From positions 1 through 64,000 of the forward strand of contig NZ_BAHC01000197.1 of NCBI RefSeq assembly GCF_000298195.1: a DNA stretch of 64,000 nucleotides, in the 5' to 3' direction. This stretch comes from Gordonia rhizosphera NBRC 16068 (GTDB taxonomy: Bacteria; Actinomycetota; Actinomycetes; Mycobacteriales; Mycobacteriaceae). Shown in pieces: positions 51,577-61,261 of this stretch (position 1 is the stretch's first letter; every line of letters begins with the position of its first letter). Position numbers and translations under genes: made by a program. The notes under the pieces were generated by a model. The model made no database searches. It was not told the origin of the DNA and worked only from the letters and a program-made list of their open reading frames with translations.

Positions 51577-53388
51577 ATGACCAGCAACGACGCTGAAGTC
51601 TGCCGACGATCTGTGCTGACGGGAGCGGCTGCGGCGGCCGTGCTCGCCGGCACCGCCGTCGCCCTGCCGAATGTGCGCGTGCCCTCGGCCAACGCGGTCC
51701 CGCGTCCCGGCGCCGCGCGGGGACGGGAGGTGGCGGTCTTCGGCGGCGGGATGTCGGGGCTGGCCGCCGCGCAGGAACTCATCGAACGCGGGTTCCGGGT
51801 CACCGTCTACGAACCCACCTACCTCGGTGGGAAGGCCCGCAGCCACGACGTGCCCGGCACCGCCCGGGGCGGCCGCAAGGCGTTGCCCGGCGAGCACGGG
51901 TTCCGTTTCTTCCCCGGCTGTTATCAGCATGTTCCCGAGACGATGGAACGCATCCCGCTGCCCGGCGGCGGCAACGTCAAGGACCGTCACCTGATCAGCG
52001 TGGAAAGCGCGATCGTCGCCTTCGGCCAGTCCGGTTACGCCCCGCTCGCGGCACCCGCATCGGTGATCGGTGCCGTGCAGCACCTGCCGGCCCTCACCAC
52101 CCTGGACAACGTCCGCAACGCGTTGACCACCGGGCTGAAGTTCGTGATCGACATCCCGCCGACCGAGCTGGCCTATTTCGTCAACCGCGAACTCATCATC
52201 GCCACGAGCTGCACGGAGCGCCGTCTGGGCCAGTGGGAAAAGCAGTCGTGGATGGAGTTCGTCAAGGCGAAAGGGAAGTCGGCGGCCTACGAGCGCTATC
52301 TCGCGGGCGCCCTGACCCGGGCACTGGTCGCGGCGAAGTCGCACACCGCCTCGGCGCGGACCATCGGTCAGATCGGACTGGCCCTGGCGACCTCGGCCAC
52401 CGGTCTCATCGGACAGTACGACGCCGGGCTGGTCCTCGGCGGGATCGACAAGATCCTCAACGCCCCCACCAACCACGCCTGGATCGACCCGTGGGTGGCC
52501 TATCTGCGACGCCGCGGGGTGCGATTCGTGCTCGGTGAGGGGGTTGCGGAGTTTTCGGTGGCGCAGGGCCGGATCGCCGGTGCTCGGCTGATGTCAGGTC
52601 GCACGGTGACCGCGGACTGGTATGTCTCCGCCATCCCGATGGACCGGCTCAAACCGTTGCTGACCCCGGCGCTCGTGCACGCCGACCCTTCGCTGGCCCG
52701 TATCCGTCGGCTGCAGGACGACTGGATGGTCGGGATCCAGTACTTCATGTCGCGGCGGTCGACCCTGCCGCCCGGACATATCGCGGCGATGGGCACACCG
52801 TGGGCACTGACCGGCCTGTTCCAGGCACAGCCGTGGAATGTCGACTTCGCCGCCACCTACGGGGACGGCCGCGTTCACGATTGCCTGTCGATCGACATCT
52901 CCGACTGGGACACCCCCGGAATCCTCTACGGCAAGAACGCCAAACAGTGCACCCGACGCGAGATCGCCCGTGAGGTCTGGGCGCAGATGAGCCGGGCCAT
53001 GAACGGTGGCGGCGAACGCCTGCTGCGGTCGGAGGACATCGTCACCTGGTCGCTCGACCCGGGGGTCACCTGGTCACCGACGATCGCCAATGCCACCCCG
53101 CTCATGGTCAACACCGCGAACTCCTACGCCGACCGCCCGACGGCCTATACGAAGATCCCCAACTTCTTCGTCGGCGGCGACCACGTACGCACCAACATCG
53201 ACCTCGCGACGATGGAGGGCGCCAACGAGTCCGGGCGCCGGGTGGCCAACGCGATCCTCGACGCCGCCGACAGTCCGGCCCCACCGGCCGTGGTGCATCC
53301 GTTGTGGGAGCTTCCGCTGTTCGACCCCCTCAAGCAGATCGATCGGGATCGCTACCGGGCCGGTCTGCCACACATTCTGGACGTGTAG
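51577..53388 (+). CDS. Tat-exported FAD-dependent amine-oxidase/desaturase-like protein
   Basis: 603 aa. The N-terminus has a twin-arginine signal (CRRSVLTGAAAAAVLAGTAV), then the FAD motif VAVFGGGMSGLAAAQELIERG and VYEPTYLGGKARS. The rest matches NAD(P)-binding-like amine oxidase/phytoene-desaturase relatives, close to hydroxysqualene dehydroxylase-like proteins. The C-terminal FAD-contact region is FVGGDHVRTNIDLATMEGANESG. It probably acts outside the membrane on a lipid or isoprenoid; the substrate is unknown. A palindrome precedes it and a TetR gene follows, indicating inducible expression. Confidence 0.83.
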   Translation: MTSNDAEVCRRSVLTGAAAAAVLAGTAVALPNVRVPSANAVPRPGAARGREVAVFGGGMSGLAAAQELIERGFRVTVYEPTYLGGKARSHDVPGTARGGRKALPGEHGFRFFPGCYQHVPETMERIPLPGGGNVKDRHLISVESAIVAFGQSGYAPLAAPASVIGAVQHLPALTTLDNVRNALTTGLKFVIDIPPTELAYFVNRELIIATSCTERRLGQWEKQSWMEFVKAKGKSAAYERYLAGALTRALVAAKSHTASARTIGQIGLALATSATGLIGQYDAGLVLGGIDKILNAPTNHAWIDPWVAYLRRRGVRFVLGEGVAEFSVAQGRIAGARLMSGRTVTADWYVSAIPMDRLKPLLTPALVHADPSLARIRRLQDDWMVGIQYFMSRRSTLPPGHIAAMGTPWALTGLFQAQPWNVDFAATYGDGRVHDCLSIDISDWDTPGILYGKNAKQCTRREIAREVWAQMSRAMNGGGERLLRSEDIVTWSLDPGVTWSPTIANATPLMVNTANSYADRPTAYTKIPNFFVGGDHVRTNIDLATMEGANESGRRVANAILDAADSPAPPAVVHPLWELPLFDPLKQIDRDRYRAGLPHILDV

Positions 53389-53438
53389 CGGCGGCCGCAG
53401 GTGGGCGCCGTGGACGCCCGCTGGCCTACGATTCGACG

Positions 53439-54047
53439 ATGCATCCGTCACCGGCAGCGCGGCCTGGTCAGCAGCAGCGCGGCGATGCCACCCGGACCCG
53501 CATCCTCGATGCCGCCATCCGCGTGCTCGTCAACCGAGGCTACGCACACACCAGCACGCTGGCCATCCAGGCCGAGGCAGGGGTGAGCCGCGGACGGCTG
53601 CTGCATCACTTCCCGTCGCGGGACAAACTGCTGATGGCGGCCGTCGACCATCTGGCGCGTACTCGCATCCAGGAGATGCCCGCGCAGGTGGAGTGGCCGA
53701 AAAACCCCGCCGCCCGCATCGGTCCCGCGATCGAGATCGGGTGGTCCACGTTCCATCAGCCCTACTTCGTCGCGTCGATGGAACTGTGGATCGCCGCGCG
53801 GACCAACGAGCAGCTGCGCAGCGCATTGCTGCCCACAGAACGTCGGCTCGGACCGACCGTGCGGCAGGCCGTCGCAGGATTCCTCGGCGAGGAGCTGACG
53901 TCGCGTCCGCGGTATGCCGATCTGTATCCGTTGCTGCTGTCGAGTATGCGTGGGGTCGCGGTGACCTACCTGATCGATCGGCGCGATCCGACGACCGATC
54001 CACACCTCGATCTGTGGAAGGCAATGACGCGGAGCTACCTGCTGTGA
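53439..54047 (+). CDS. TetR-family regulator
   Basis: 202 aa. HTH region TRTRILDAAIRVLVNRGYAH then AEAGVSRGRLLHHFPSRDKL. The ligand domain is TetR_C_6-like but not specific. The ATG at 53439 is preceded by TACGAT (53427-53432), ending 6 nt upstream, a likely leaderless start. It follows the exported FAD oxidoreductase by 50 bp and is the probable ligand of the palindrome at 51544. Confidence 0.85.
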   Translation: MHPSPAARPGQQQRGDATRTRILDAAIRVLVNRGYAHTSTLAIQAEAGVSRGRLLHHFPSRDKLLMAAVDHLARTRIQEMPAQVEWPKNPAARIGPAIEIGWSTFHQPYFVASMELWIAARTNEQLRSALLPTERRLGPTVRQAVAGFLGEELTSRPRYADLYPLLLSSMRGVAVTYLIDRRDPTTDPHLDLWKAMTRSYLL

Positions 54048-54086
54048 GCTGCCGTGGCGGAACGCCGAGCGCCATAGCATGAAGCC

Positions 54087-55055
54087 ATGACCCCTGCCCA
54101 GCTGCGCGCATTCGTCGCGATCGTGCGGGCGGGGTCGGTGAAGCAAGCCGCCGCAGAGCTCGGCCTCACCGAGCAGGCGGTGTCGATGCACGTGGCAGCG
54201 CTCCGCAAGAGTCTCGGTGACCAACTCTTCAGCCGGACACGCTCCGGTCTCGCGTTCACGCCGGGCGGGCTGCGACTTGCGGCGCGTGCGGTGGAGATTC
54301 TCGGGCTGCAGGATCAGACGGTCAGTGAGGTCGGGGCCGCCGCCGGTGGGCGACGGACCATCCGGCTCGCCTCGTCGAGCCTGTTCGCCGAGCATGCGGC
54401 GAGCGGGCTGATCGATCTGTTCACCAAACGTGCGAAGGATCTCGAGGTCGAGCTGAGCGTGCACTCACCGGACCAGTTCGCGACCCTGCTCGCCTCCCGC
54501 GCCGTGGACGTCGCGATCGGTCCGACCCCGCTCGACGCGGAGGTGACCGAGAACGGCCACACGCTCACGACCAAGGAGTTCCTCACCTACGACATCGAGG
54601 TGATGGCCGCGCCCACGCATCCCTTCACACAGCGTCGGGCCAGCCCGGAGGAGCTCGCCCACGCAACGTGGAATCTCGGCCCGTCGGCCGCAGCAGGCCA
54701 CGACGCCATACCCGAGATGCTCGTTCGGCTCGGCATACCTGACGACTGCCAGCGAATCTTCCAGAGTGATGCCGCCGCGTGGGAGGAGACCCAGCGCGGC
54801 ACCGGACTGACCCTCGCGCCGACGTTCGCGGTGCGCGCCGACCTGCACACCGGCCGCTTGGCCCGGGTATCCGGTACGGACGTGAATCGACGCAACACCT
54901 GGAGTGCGATGACCCTCGCGCACGACCCCACCCGCACGGCCAGTGAACTCATGAGGTTCGTCGGTTCACCGAAAGCAATGCAGGCGATGTTGCGCGGATC
55001 CGGTGTGCCGGTGAAGAACTTCCGTCCGGCCGTCTACGTCACGCTGTGGCATTGA
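54087..55055 (+). CDS. LysR-family regulator
   Basis: 322 aa. N-terminal LysR winged HTH: MTPAQLRAFVAIVRAGSVKQ then AAAELGLTEQAVSMHVAALR. It is followed by a periplasmic-binding-like effector domain from about residue 90. The reading direction converges on the cox operon end. LysR genes often flank CO dehydrogenase or oxidoreductase operons, but nothing here ties it to a specific target. Confidence 0.87.
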   Translation: MTPAQLRAFVAIVRAGSVKQAAAELGLTEQAVSMHVAALRKSLGDQLFSRTRSGLAFTPGGLRLAARAVEILGLQDQTVSEVGAAAGGRRTIRLASSSLFAEHAASGLIDLFTKRAKDLEVELSVHSPDQFATLLASRAVDVAIGPTPLDAEVTENGHTLTTKEFLTYDIEVMAAPTHPFTQRRASPEELAHATWNLGPSAAAGHDAIPEMLVRLGIPDDCQRIFQSDAAAWEETQRGTGLTLAPTFAVRADLHTGRLARVSGTDVNRRNTWSAMTLAHDPTRTASELMRFVGSPKAMQAMLRGSGVPVKNFRPAVYVTLWH

Positions 55056-55101
55056 TATTGCCTGGCATTGATGTTGCTGTTGAGGCGATGCCGCGGTGCC
55101 G

Positions 55102-56316
55102 TCATCGGCGGCGGGCTTCGGTGATGGCGGTGATCATGCTCGCGAGGTCGTCGACGGTGGCGGCCGGTAGTAGCCGATCGCAGTACGGGAGTGCCGCGGC
55201 CATCCCGCCCACCAGCGGCAGATAGCCGGGGACCCCCGCCCGAGGATTGAGCCAGATCACGGTGAACGCGCGTCGAGCGATCCGCGCCATCACCCGGTCC
55301 ATCTCGCTTGGATCGTCGGAATCCCAGCCGTCGGAGGCGATCACACAGATCGCTCCCCGCAGTGTCTGCGCATGGCGCGACCGCAACAACTCGTCCAGAC
55401 TCGCCGCGATACGGGTACCGCCGAACCGATCCACCACCTTCTCGCTCGCCGAGTCGACCGCGTCGTCGATGGACGAGCGGGCCAGGATGGGCGTCATCCG
55501 GGTGAGCCGCGTGGCGAATGCGAAGGTCTCGCCGCGTCCGCGCCGCGACAGGGCGCGCATGACGTGCAGATAGACGCTCGTATACGCCTGCATGGACTGG
55601 GATACATCGCAGATCATCACGATGCGTCGCTGTCGCCACATCGGGCCGCGGTATGCCACGTCGGCGATCTCCCATCCCGTGTGCCGGGCACGCACCAATG
55701 TGTGACGCAGGTCGATCCGCCGTCCCCCGGAGACCACGCGCTCCCGGCGGCTTCGTCTCCTGGGCCACACCTCGATCGCCTCGTCAAGCCAGTCCTCGAT
55801 ACGTTGCAGCTGCCGGGAGTCCAACTGGTCAAAGGGAATCCGCGCGATGGCTTCTATGGCGCTCGGTTGCGGTATCCACACGGGCGAACCGTCGGCGTCG
55901 TCGGTGGAGTCCTCGCGGACCGCCATCCGCGGCAGCGTCGCCCAGGGCAGGCCCTCGGTATCGTCGTCGCCTTCGTCACCCGACCCGGGAACCGGGAGCG
56001 CCTGATCTCCGGGCGGGGCCGACGATGACCCACGCATGGCGACCGGATCGAGCGAGAACACCGCGTCGTCGAAGACGGCCGCAAACACCGCGTCGAAGGT
56101 ATCGATGTCAGATTTCTTGCGCACCAACGTGATCCGCGCGACCCAATAGAGTCCCCGGCGATTGGACAGTACGTCGCGAGGCAGGCCTCCGAGGGCGCGG
56201 CCGAAGACCGCGGCATCCGCTTGACCGACCGGGACGCCGGCGGAGCGGAGCCGATCGGTGAATCCGGCGGCGAACGCCGCTCGATCCACCCGGGCGAGTA
56301 TCGGCCCACTCGTCAT
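55102..56316 (-). CDS. coxE: CoxE-like VWA-domain protein
   Basis: 404 aa. The C-terminal von Willebrand factor A domain has the MIDAS start MICDVSQSMQAY (DxSxS) and further metal-site residues in ALSRRGRGETFAFATRLTRM. It pairs with the MoxR-type ATPase upstream. CoxD/CoxE act together in inserting sulfur and copper into the CoxL Mo-Cu site in Oligotropha (established for CoxD, inferred for CoxE). It is the last gene of the cox operon, 22 bp after coxD. Confidence 0.85.
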   Translation of the reverse strand: MTSGPILARVDRAAFAAGFTDRLRSAGVPVGQADAAVFGRALGGLPRDVLSNRRGLYWVARITLVRKKSDIDTFDAVFAAVFDDAVFSLDPVAMRGSSSAPPGDQALPVPGSGDEGDDDTEGLPWATLPRMAVREDSTDDADGSPVWIPQPSAIEAIARIPFDQLDSRQLQRIEDWLDEAIEVWPRRRSRRERVVSGGRRIDLRHTLVRARHTGWEIADVAYRGPMWRQRRIVMICDVSQSMQAYTSVYLHVMRALSRRGRGETFAFATRLTRMTPILARSSIDDAVDSASEKVVDRFGGTRIAASLDELLRSRHAQTLRGAICVIASDGWDSDDPSEMDRVMARIARRAFTVIWLNPRAGVPGYLPLVGGMAAALPYCDRLLPAATVDDLASMITAITEARRR

Positions 56317-56338
56317 CGCGCACCGGGCGCCTCTCCGG

Positions 56339-57223
56339 TCACAGCACGGCTCCCCGATCGAGTGCCTCGACCAGTGTGTCCTGGTCGTCGGGTGTCTTGA
56401 CCAGCGTGCCGAGCGTGGGGCGCACCGTGTCCGGCATCAACTCGCTGACGCCCAGAGTGATAAGGGCCGACACCCAGTCGATCGCCTCTGCCATCCCCGG
56501 TGGCTTGTCGAGGTCGAGTTCGCGAACACGGCCGACGAAGACGGAGGCGTCGGCGATGAGGCTGTCGGGGGCACCGTGCACGGTACGGCGCAGCACCGCC
56601 GCGACCTGGGCCGCACCGGGATAGGCGATCCAGTGGTACAGGCAGCGCCGTCGCAACGCGTCGTGCAGTTCCCGGCTGCGGTTGGAGGTGAGCACCACCA
56701 CCGGGCGGCGCTCCGCCCGGATGGTGCCCAGCTCGGGGATCGAAACCGCGCCCTCCCCGAGGAATTCGAACAGCAGTGCCTCGAATTCGTCATCGGCACG
56801 GTCGATCTCATCGATGAGCAGGACGGGAGGGCGCGCACCCCGATATCGGATCGCGGCCAGCAGCGGCCGCTCGGACAGATACTCCGGCGCATACAGGTCG
56901 GCGTCGGATATCGACTCCTCGCGTGCCTCGGACAACCTGATCGCCAGCAGCTGACGCTGATAGTTCCATTCGTAGAGGGCATCGTGCGCGGACAGCCCCT
57001 CATAGCACTGGAGCCGGATCAGATCGGTACCCAACGCCGTGGCCAGCGAGATCGCCGCAGACGTCTTGCCCACCCCCGGTTCACCTTCCAGCAGCAGCGG
57101 CATCCCCAGCGACGTCGCCAGATACAGCGCGGTGGCCAGACCCTCATCGGCCAGGTAGTCGACCTCATCGAGCCGTTCGACGACATCCTGCGGCGATTCG
57201 AACAGACTGTTCGACGCAGTCAT
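56339..57223 (-). CDS. coxD: CoxD-like MoxR AAA+ ATPase
   Basis: 294 aa. Walker A LLEGEPGVGKTSA, Walker B VLLIDEIDRAD, sensor 1 VVVLTSNRSREL. MoxR-type ATPase of the CoxD group, needed to build the [CuSMoO2] centre of form I CO dehydrogenase. I chose the ATG at 57223, which overlaps the MobA-like gene stop (ATGA); upstream open frame is shadow sequence. It works with the VWA protein that follows. Confidence 0.88.
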   Translation of the reverse strand: MTASNSLFESPQDVVERLDEVDYLADEGLATALYLATSLGMPLLLEGEPGVGKTSAAISLATALGTDLIRLQCYEGLSAHDALYEWNYQRQLLAIRLSEAREESISDADLYAPEYLSERPLLAAIRYRGARPPVLLIDEIDRADDEFEALLFEFLGEGAVSIPELGTIRAERRPVVVLTSNRSRELHDALRRRCLYHWIAYPGAAQVAAVLRRTVHGAPDSLIADASVFVGRVRELDLDKPPGMAEAIDWVSALITLGVSELMPDTVRPTLGTLVKTPDDQDTLVEALDRGAVL

Positions 57224-57834
57224 CGGGCCCGTCCCGTCACGTGCGCGTAATCCGTCTGTGCGAGGAGTCGCCGGTAGTCGTCTTCGGTATCGACGTCGAT
57301 GGGGATGTCGCCGTCGACGTCGACCGTGACCAATCCGGGTCCCGCCGCGTCGATCAGTTTCCACACCGCCTTGTCACCGTGCAGAGTGGCCAATTGCGGA
57401 AAGATCTCGCGTCCCAACCAGAACGGGTGACCGAGTCCGTCGCGGTAGCGGCATGCACCGATCGGCGCCCCGGATGCGGCCGCCACCAGTGCGTGCACCG
57501 CCGTGGCCTGGACACCGGGCTGATCGCCGAGCAACAGCACCGCCCCGTCGGCGGCCGCGTCGACGTGGTCGATCGCCGCACTGATCGACGACGAACAGCC
57601 GGATCCGTAATCGTCGTTGATCACCACAGTGAGGCCGTGCAGATCCACGTGCGCCGCCACGTCGTCGGCCGCGGCACCGAGGGTGACGATGATCTGGTCG
57701 AACCCCTGGCGACGCACATTGTCGAGGGTGGCGCCGAGCAGGGTGGTACCCGCGTACGGAAGGAGTTGTTTGGGTCTCCCGAGCCGACGTGACCCACCGG
57801 CCGCCAGAACGACGGCGCACACCGGAGCCGTCAT
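57220..57834 (-). CDS. MobA/MocA-like nucleotidyltransferase
   Basis: 204 aa NTP-transferase-3 fold. The nucleotide motif is LAAGGSRRLGRPKQLLP, followed by metal-binding LLGDQPGV. MocA/MobA enzymes attach CMP or GMP to molybdopterin; CO dehydrogenase uses the cytosine dinucleotide form (MCD). It is therefore the likely MCD-forming enzyme (MocA role) for CoxL. It overlaps its neighbours by 4 bp on both sides. It corresponds to the Rv0371c position in the mycobacterial cox operon. Confidence 0.85.
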   Translation of the reverse strand: MTAPVCAVVLAAGGSRRLGRPKQLLPYAGTTLLGATLDNVRRQGFDQIIVTLGAAADDVAAHVDLHGLTVVINDDYGSGCSSSISAAIDHVDAAADGAVLLLGDQPGVQATAVHALVAAASGAPIGACRYRDGLGHPFWLGREIFPQLATLHGDKAVWKLIDAAGPGLVTVDVDGDIPIDVDTEDDYRRLLAQTDYAHVTGRAR

Positions 57835-58808
57835 CGGGCTGCCTGCAGGCCACCACTCGCGCGCGCGATGAAGGTGTCGCGGCACCCGGTGCAGCAGAAC
57901 CAGTGCGAACCCGATCCGTCGTGGTGGTGGGGCGTGTCGTCGGTGACGATGACGGTCATGCCACAGACCGGATCGACCTCCCGAAGGATGTCCGGGGTCA
58001 TCGCGGTATACGGGTGTTCGTCGCGACCGGTGTCCCGCGCCGCCTCCGCCCGCGGTGCCCTCATGCCGTCGCGGCGAATGGCGGACACCACTTGGGCCAG
58101 CACCGACAGCGCGATCTCGGCCGGCGTCACGGCGCCGATGTCGAGTCCGACCGGAGTGTGGACCCGGTCGCGTTGCGACTCGCTCAGTTCCATCGCGTCG
58201 AGCAGCGCGGCGCCGCGTGTGTGACTCGCCACCAGTCCGACGAATGGCACGTCGCGGTCCAGAGCCGCGCGGATCTGTCGCGCTTCGTCACCCCCGTGCA
58301 TCGACACGATCGACGCCACTGCCCCGTCCACCCCGGCACCCGACTCATCCGACGATGACGAGTCCTCCTGTGTCACTTCGAACCCCAGCAGCTGGGCCTG
58401 GTCGACAACGGCCTGCGCGATGGGCGTCTCCCCCACGACGTGGATGACCTGCGCGGAGCGCACTGGTTCGATGAACACCTCCAGGGCACCGCCGGACAGG
58501 CACGGGTTCACCGCGACCCGGGCGCCCGGTGTCTCCGGGAAGGTGTCGGCGTCGTCGGGCAGGATGCGCAACAGCACCCCCTCGCCTGAATCGATCGCGT
58601 CCACCGCGGCGAGTCGCACCGACTCGGCTGCACATTGGCCACCGACGAAGCCGTGCATCTGCCCGTCCGCGGTCACCAATGCCTGATCTCCTGCGTGCGC
58701 GGACGTCGGCGGTTGCGCGCGCACCACCGTCGCCCGGGCGTACGCGATGCGTGCTCGGCTGAGTTCCGCGGCGAGTTCGGTCAGTGATTCCCGACCCTCC
58801 GGTGGCAT
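57831..58808 (-). CDS. XdhC/CoxF-like maturation factor fused to a YHS domain
   Basis: 325 aa. The N-terminal XdhC/CoxI section (SLTELAAELSRARIAYARATVVRA, here cut to AYARATVVRA) and the middle Rossmann-like XdhC domain (HVVGETPIAQAVV; HTPVGLDIGAVTPAEIALSV) handle molybdenum cofactor insertion. The last 45 residues form a YHS/TRASH domain: DPVCGMTVIV with HWFCCTGCRDTF, cysteines that bind metal, often copper. A copper link would suit the Mo-Cu centre of CoxL. ATG 58808 has GAGGAG before it. It lies 53 bp after coxL. Confidence 0.85.
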   Translation of the reverse strand: MPPEGRESLTELAAELSRARIAYARATVVRAQPPTSAHAGDQALVTADGQMHGFVGGQCAAESVRLAAVDAIDSGEGVLLRILPDDADTFPETPGARVAVNPCLSGGALEVFIEPVRSAQVIHVVGETPIAQAVVDQAQLLGFEVTQEDSSSSDESGAGVDGAVASIVSMHGGDEARQIRAALDRDVPFVGLVASHTRGAALLDAMELSESQRDRVHTPVGLDIGAVTPAEIALSVLAQVVSAIRRDGMRAPRAEAARDTGRDEHPYTAMTPDILREVDPVCGMTVIVTDDTPHHHDGSGSHWFCCTGCRDTFIARASGGLQAAR

Positions 58809-58861
58809 GACCTGCTCCTCTCGGTCTCCGTCACGATGCGTGCGCCCGGCTGCGACTGCGT

Positions 58862-61261
58862 TCAGATCGGGGGCCGCGCCCGGCCCTGCATCGCCTCCCA
58901 CACCCGCGACGGTGTCAACGGCATGTCAGCGTGCCGAACGCCGAAGGGTTCCAACGCATTCACCACGGCGTTCACCACCGCCGGTGGCGAACCCACCGTG
59001 GCCGACTCCCCCACGCCCTTGGCGCCGATCGGATGATGCGGCGACGGTGTGACGGTCGACCCGGTCTCCCAATGCGGGACCTCGAGCGCGGTCGGGATCA
59101 GGTAGTCCATGAAGGACCCGTTGAGACAGTTGCCGGATTCGTCGAACTCGATGATCTCCATCAACGCCATGCCGATGCCGTCGGTGAGTCCGCCGTGCAC
59201 CTGTCCCTCGACGATCATCGGGTTGATCCGGGTCCCGCAGTCATCGACCGCGACGAATCGCCGCACCTTGACCACGGCCGTCTCGGGATCGATGTCGACG
59301 ACACAGATGTAGGCACCGAACGGATAGGTGAGATTGGCCGGGTTGTAGACCACGGATGCGTCCAGTCCGCCCTCGACGCCGGGTGGCAGATCGCCCGCAC
59401 CGTGCGCCTTCATCGCGATCTCCGAGATCGTCACCGACTTGCCGGGATCGCCCTTGACCTGGAAACTTCCCTTCTCCCATTCCAGATCCGCGACCGACAC
59501 CTCCAACATGCCCGACGCGATGAGCTTCGCCTTGTCACGAATCCGGCGGGCCGCCACCGCGGCGGCCGCCCCGGACACCGGCGTGGAGCGGCTTCCGTAG
59601 GTGCCCAGACCGAAGGGCGTGTTGTCGGTGTCGCCGTGGACGACATCGATGTCGTCGGGCGGTATCCCGAGCTCCTCGGCGACGATCTGCGCGTACGTCG
59701 TCTCGTGGCCCTGACCTTGCGACTGCACCGACAGCCGGACCACGGCCTTTCCGGTGGGATGGATCCGCACGTCGCATCCGTCGGCCATGCCGAGGCCGAG
59801 GATGTCCATGTCCTTGCGTGGCCCGGCACCGACCGCCTCCGTGAAGAACGAGACGCCGATCCCCATCAGCTCGCCCTGCGCACGTTTCTCGGCCTGCTCG
59901 GCGAGCAGTGCGTCGTAGTCGGCGATCCGCATCGACTCGAGCATCGCCGCATCGTAGTTGCCGGAGTCGTAGACCCATCCGGTCTTCGTGGTGTACGGGA
60001 ATTGATCGGGTTGGATGAAGTTCTTGCGCCGTAGGGCGATCTGGTCCATCTTGAGCTCATACGCGAGGCAGTTCACCAGCCGTTCGACGAGGTAGACGGC
60101 CTCGGTGATGCGGAACGAGCACGCATAGGCGACCCCACCGGGGGCCTTGTTGGTGTACACCGCCGTCATCGAACAGTAGGCGGCCTCGAGCTGATAGCTG
60201 CCGGTGAAGACGCCGAAGAAGCCGGCCGGATACTTCACCGGGGCGGCGACGCCGTTGAACGCGCCGTGATCGGCGAGCACATTGGTACGGATGGCGAGGA
60301 TGCGACCATCCTTCGTGGCGGCGATCTCACCGCGCATCACGTAGTCACGGGCGAAACCGGTGCTTGTCAGGTTCTCGGTCCGATCCTCCATCCACTTGAC
60401 GGGCTTTCCGGTGACGATCGACCCGACGATCGCACACACGTATCCGGGATAGATCGGCACCTTGTTGCCGAACCCGCCCCCGATGTCGGGTGAGATGACG
60501 CGGATCTTGTGCTCCGGGAGTCCCGCGACAATCGCGTACAGGGTGCGGTGGGCGTGCGGCGCCTGGCTCGTCGACCACAGCGTGAGTTTGCCCTCGACCC
60601 GGTCGAAATCGGCCACCGCCCCGCAGGTCTCCATCGGGGCGGGGTGCACCCGCGGGTACACCATGTCCTGGGTCACCACCACATCGGCCTTGGCGAACAC
60701 CGCCTCGGTCTCCGCCTTGTCGCCGGTCTCCCAGTCGAAAACGTGGTTGTCGGTTTTGCCTTCGAGGTCGTCACGGATCACCGGCGCCGACTCATCTAGC
60801 GCCTTGCGCACATCCCAGACGGGTTCGAGTATGTCGTAGTCGACGTCGATCAGTTCGAGTGCATCCCGTGCCGCATAACGGTCTTCGGCCACCACCGCGG
60901 CGACCTCCTGCCCCTGGAAGCGGACCTTGTCGGTCGCCAGCACCGCCTGCACATCGTTCGACAGCGTCGGCATCCAGTCCAGTCCGAGGCCCTTCAGAGT
61001 CTCGCCGGTGATCACCGCCTTCACCTTGGGAAGCGCCTCGGCCGCGGAGGTGTCGATGCTGACGATCCGCGCGTGTGCGACGGGCGAGCGCAGGATCGCC
61101 ATGTGCAGCATCCCGGGAAGTTGCACGTCGTCGACGTATCGACCCAGCCCACGGATGAATCGTGGGTCCTCTTTGCGGAGCATCCGCCCGTAGCCGACGG
61201 GCTTCTGGTTGTTGTCGACCAGATCCGCGGCGGCCGGCTCGGGGGGTGTGGTGATGGTCAT
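58862..61261 (-). CDS. coxL: Form I carbon monoxide dehydrogenase, large (Mo-Cu) subunit
   Basis: 799 aa molybdenum hydroxylase. The form I active-site loop AYACSFR (residues 378-384) holds C381, the copper ligand, distinguishing true CO dehydrogenase from form II/xanthine dehydrogenase (AYRGAGR). The MPT-binding loops are DIGGGFGNK (near 259-267) and VQSQGQGHETTYAQI, with catalytic glutamate in GAKGVGESATVG. It oxidises CO to CO2 and passes electrons to CoxS and CoxM. The start overlaps the coxS stop by 4 bp. Length is 10 residues under the Oligotropha enzyme. Confidence 0.94.
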   Translation of the reverse strand: MTITTPPEPAAADLVDNNQKPVGYGRMLRKEDPRFIRGLGRYVDDVQLPGMLHMAILRSPVAHARIVSIDTSAAEALPKVKAVITGETLKGLGLDWMPTLSNDVQAVLATDKVRFQGQEVAAVVAEDRYAARDALELIDVDYDILEPVWDVRKALDESAPVIRDDLEGKTDNHVFDWETGDKAETEAVFAKADVVVTQDMVYPRVHPAPMETCGAVADFDRVEGKLTLWSTSQAPHAHRTLYAIVAGLPEHKIRVISPDIGGGFGNKVPIYPGYVCAIVGSIVTGKPVKWMEDRTENLTSTGFARDYVMRGEIAATKDGRILAIRTNVLADHGAFNGVAAPVKYPAGFFGVFTGSYQLEAAYCSMTAVYTNKAPGGVAYACSFRITEAVYLVERLVNCLAYELKMDQIALRRKNFIQPDQFPYTTKTGWVYDSGNYDAAMLESMRIADYDALLAEQAEKRAQGELMGIGVSFFTEAVGAGPRKDMDILGLGMADGCDVRIHPTGKAVVRLSVQSQGQGHETTYAQIVAEELGIPPDDIDVVHGDTDNTPFGLGTYGSRSTPVSGAAAAVAARRIRDKAKLIASGMLEVSVADLEWEKGSFQVKGDPGKSVTISEIAMKAHGAGDLPPGVEGGLDASVVYNPANLTYPFGAYICVVDIDPETAVVKVRRFVAVDDCGTRINPMIVEGQVHGGLTDGIGMALMEIIEFDESGNCLNGSFMDYLIPTALEVPHWETGSTVTPSPHHPIGAKGVGESATVGSPPAVVNAVVNALEPFGVRHADMPLTPSRVWEAMQGRARPPI

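Noticed and set aside
58862..61261. Form II (xanthine dehydrogenase-like) assignment of the large subunit
   Set aside because: The active-site loop reads AYACSFR, the form I signature with the copper-ligand cysteine, not AYRGAGR.
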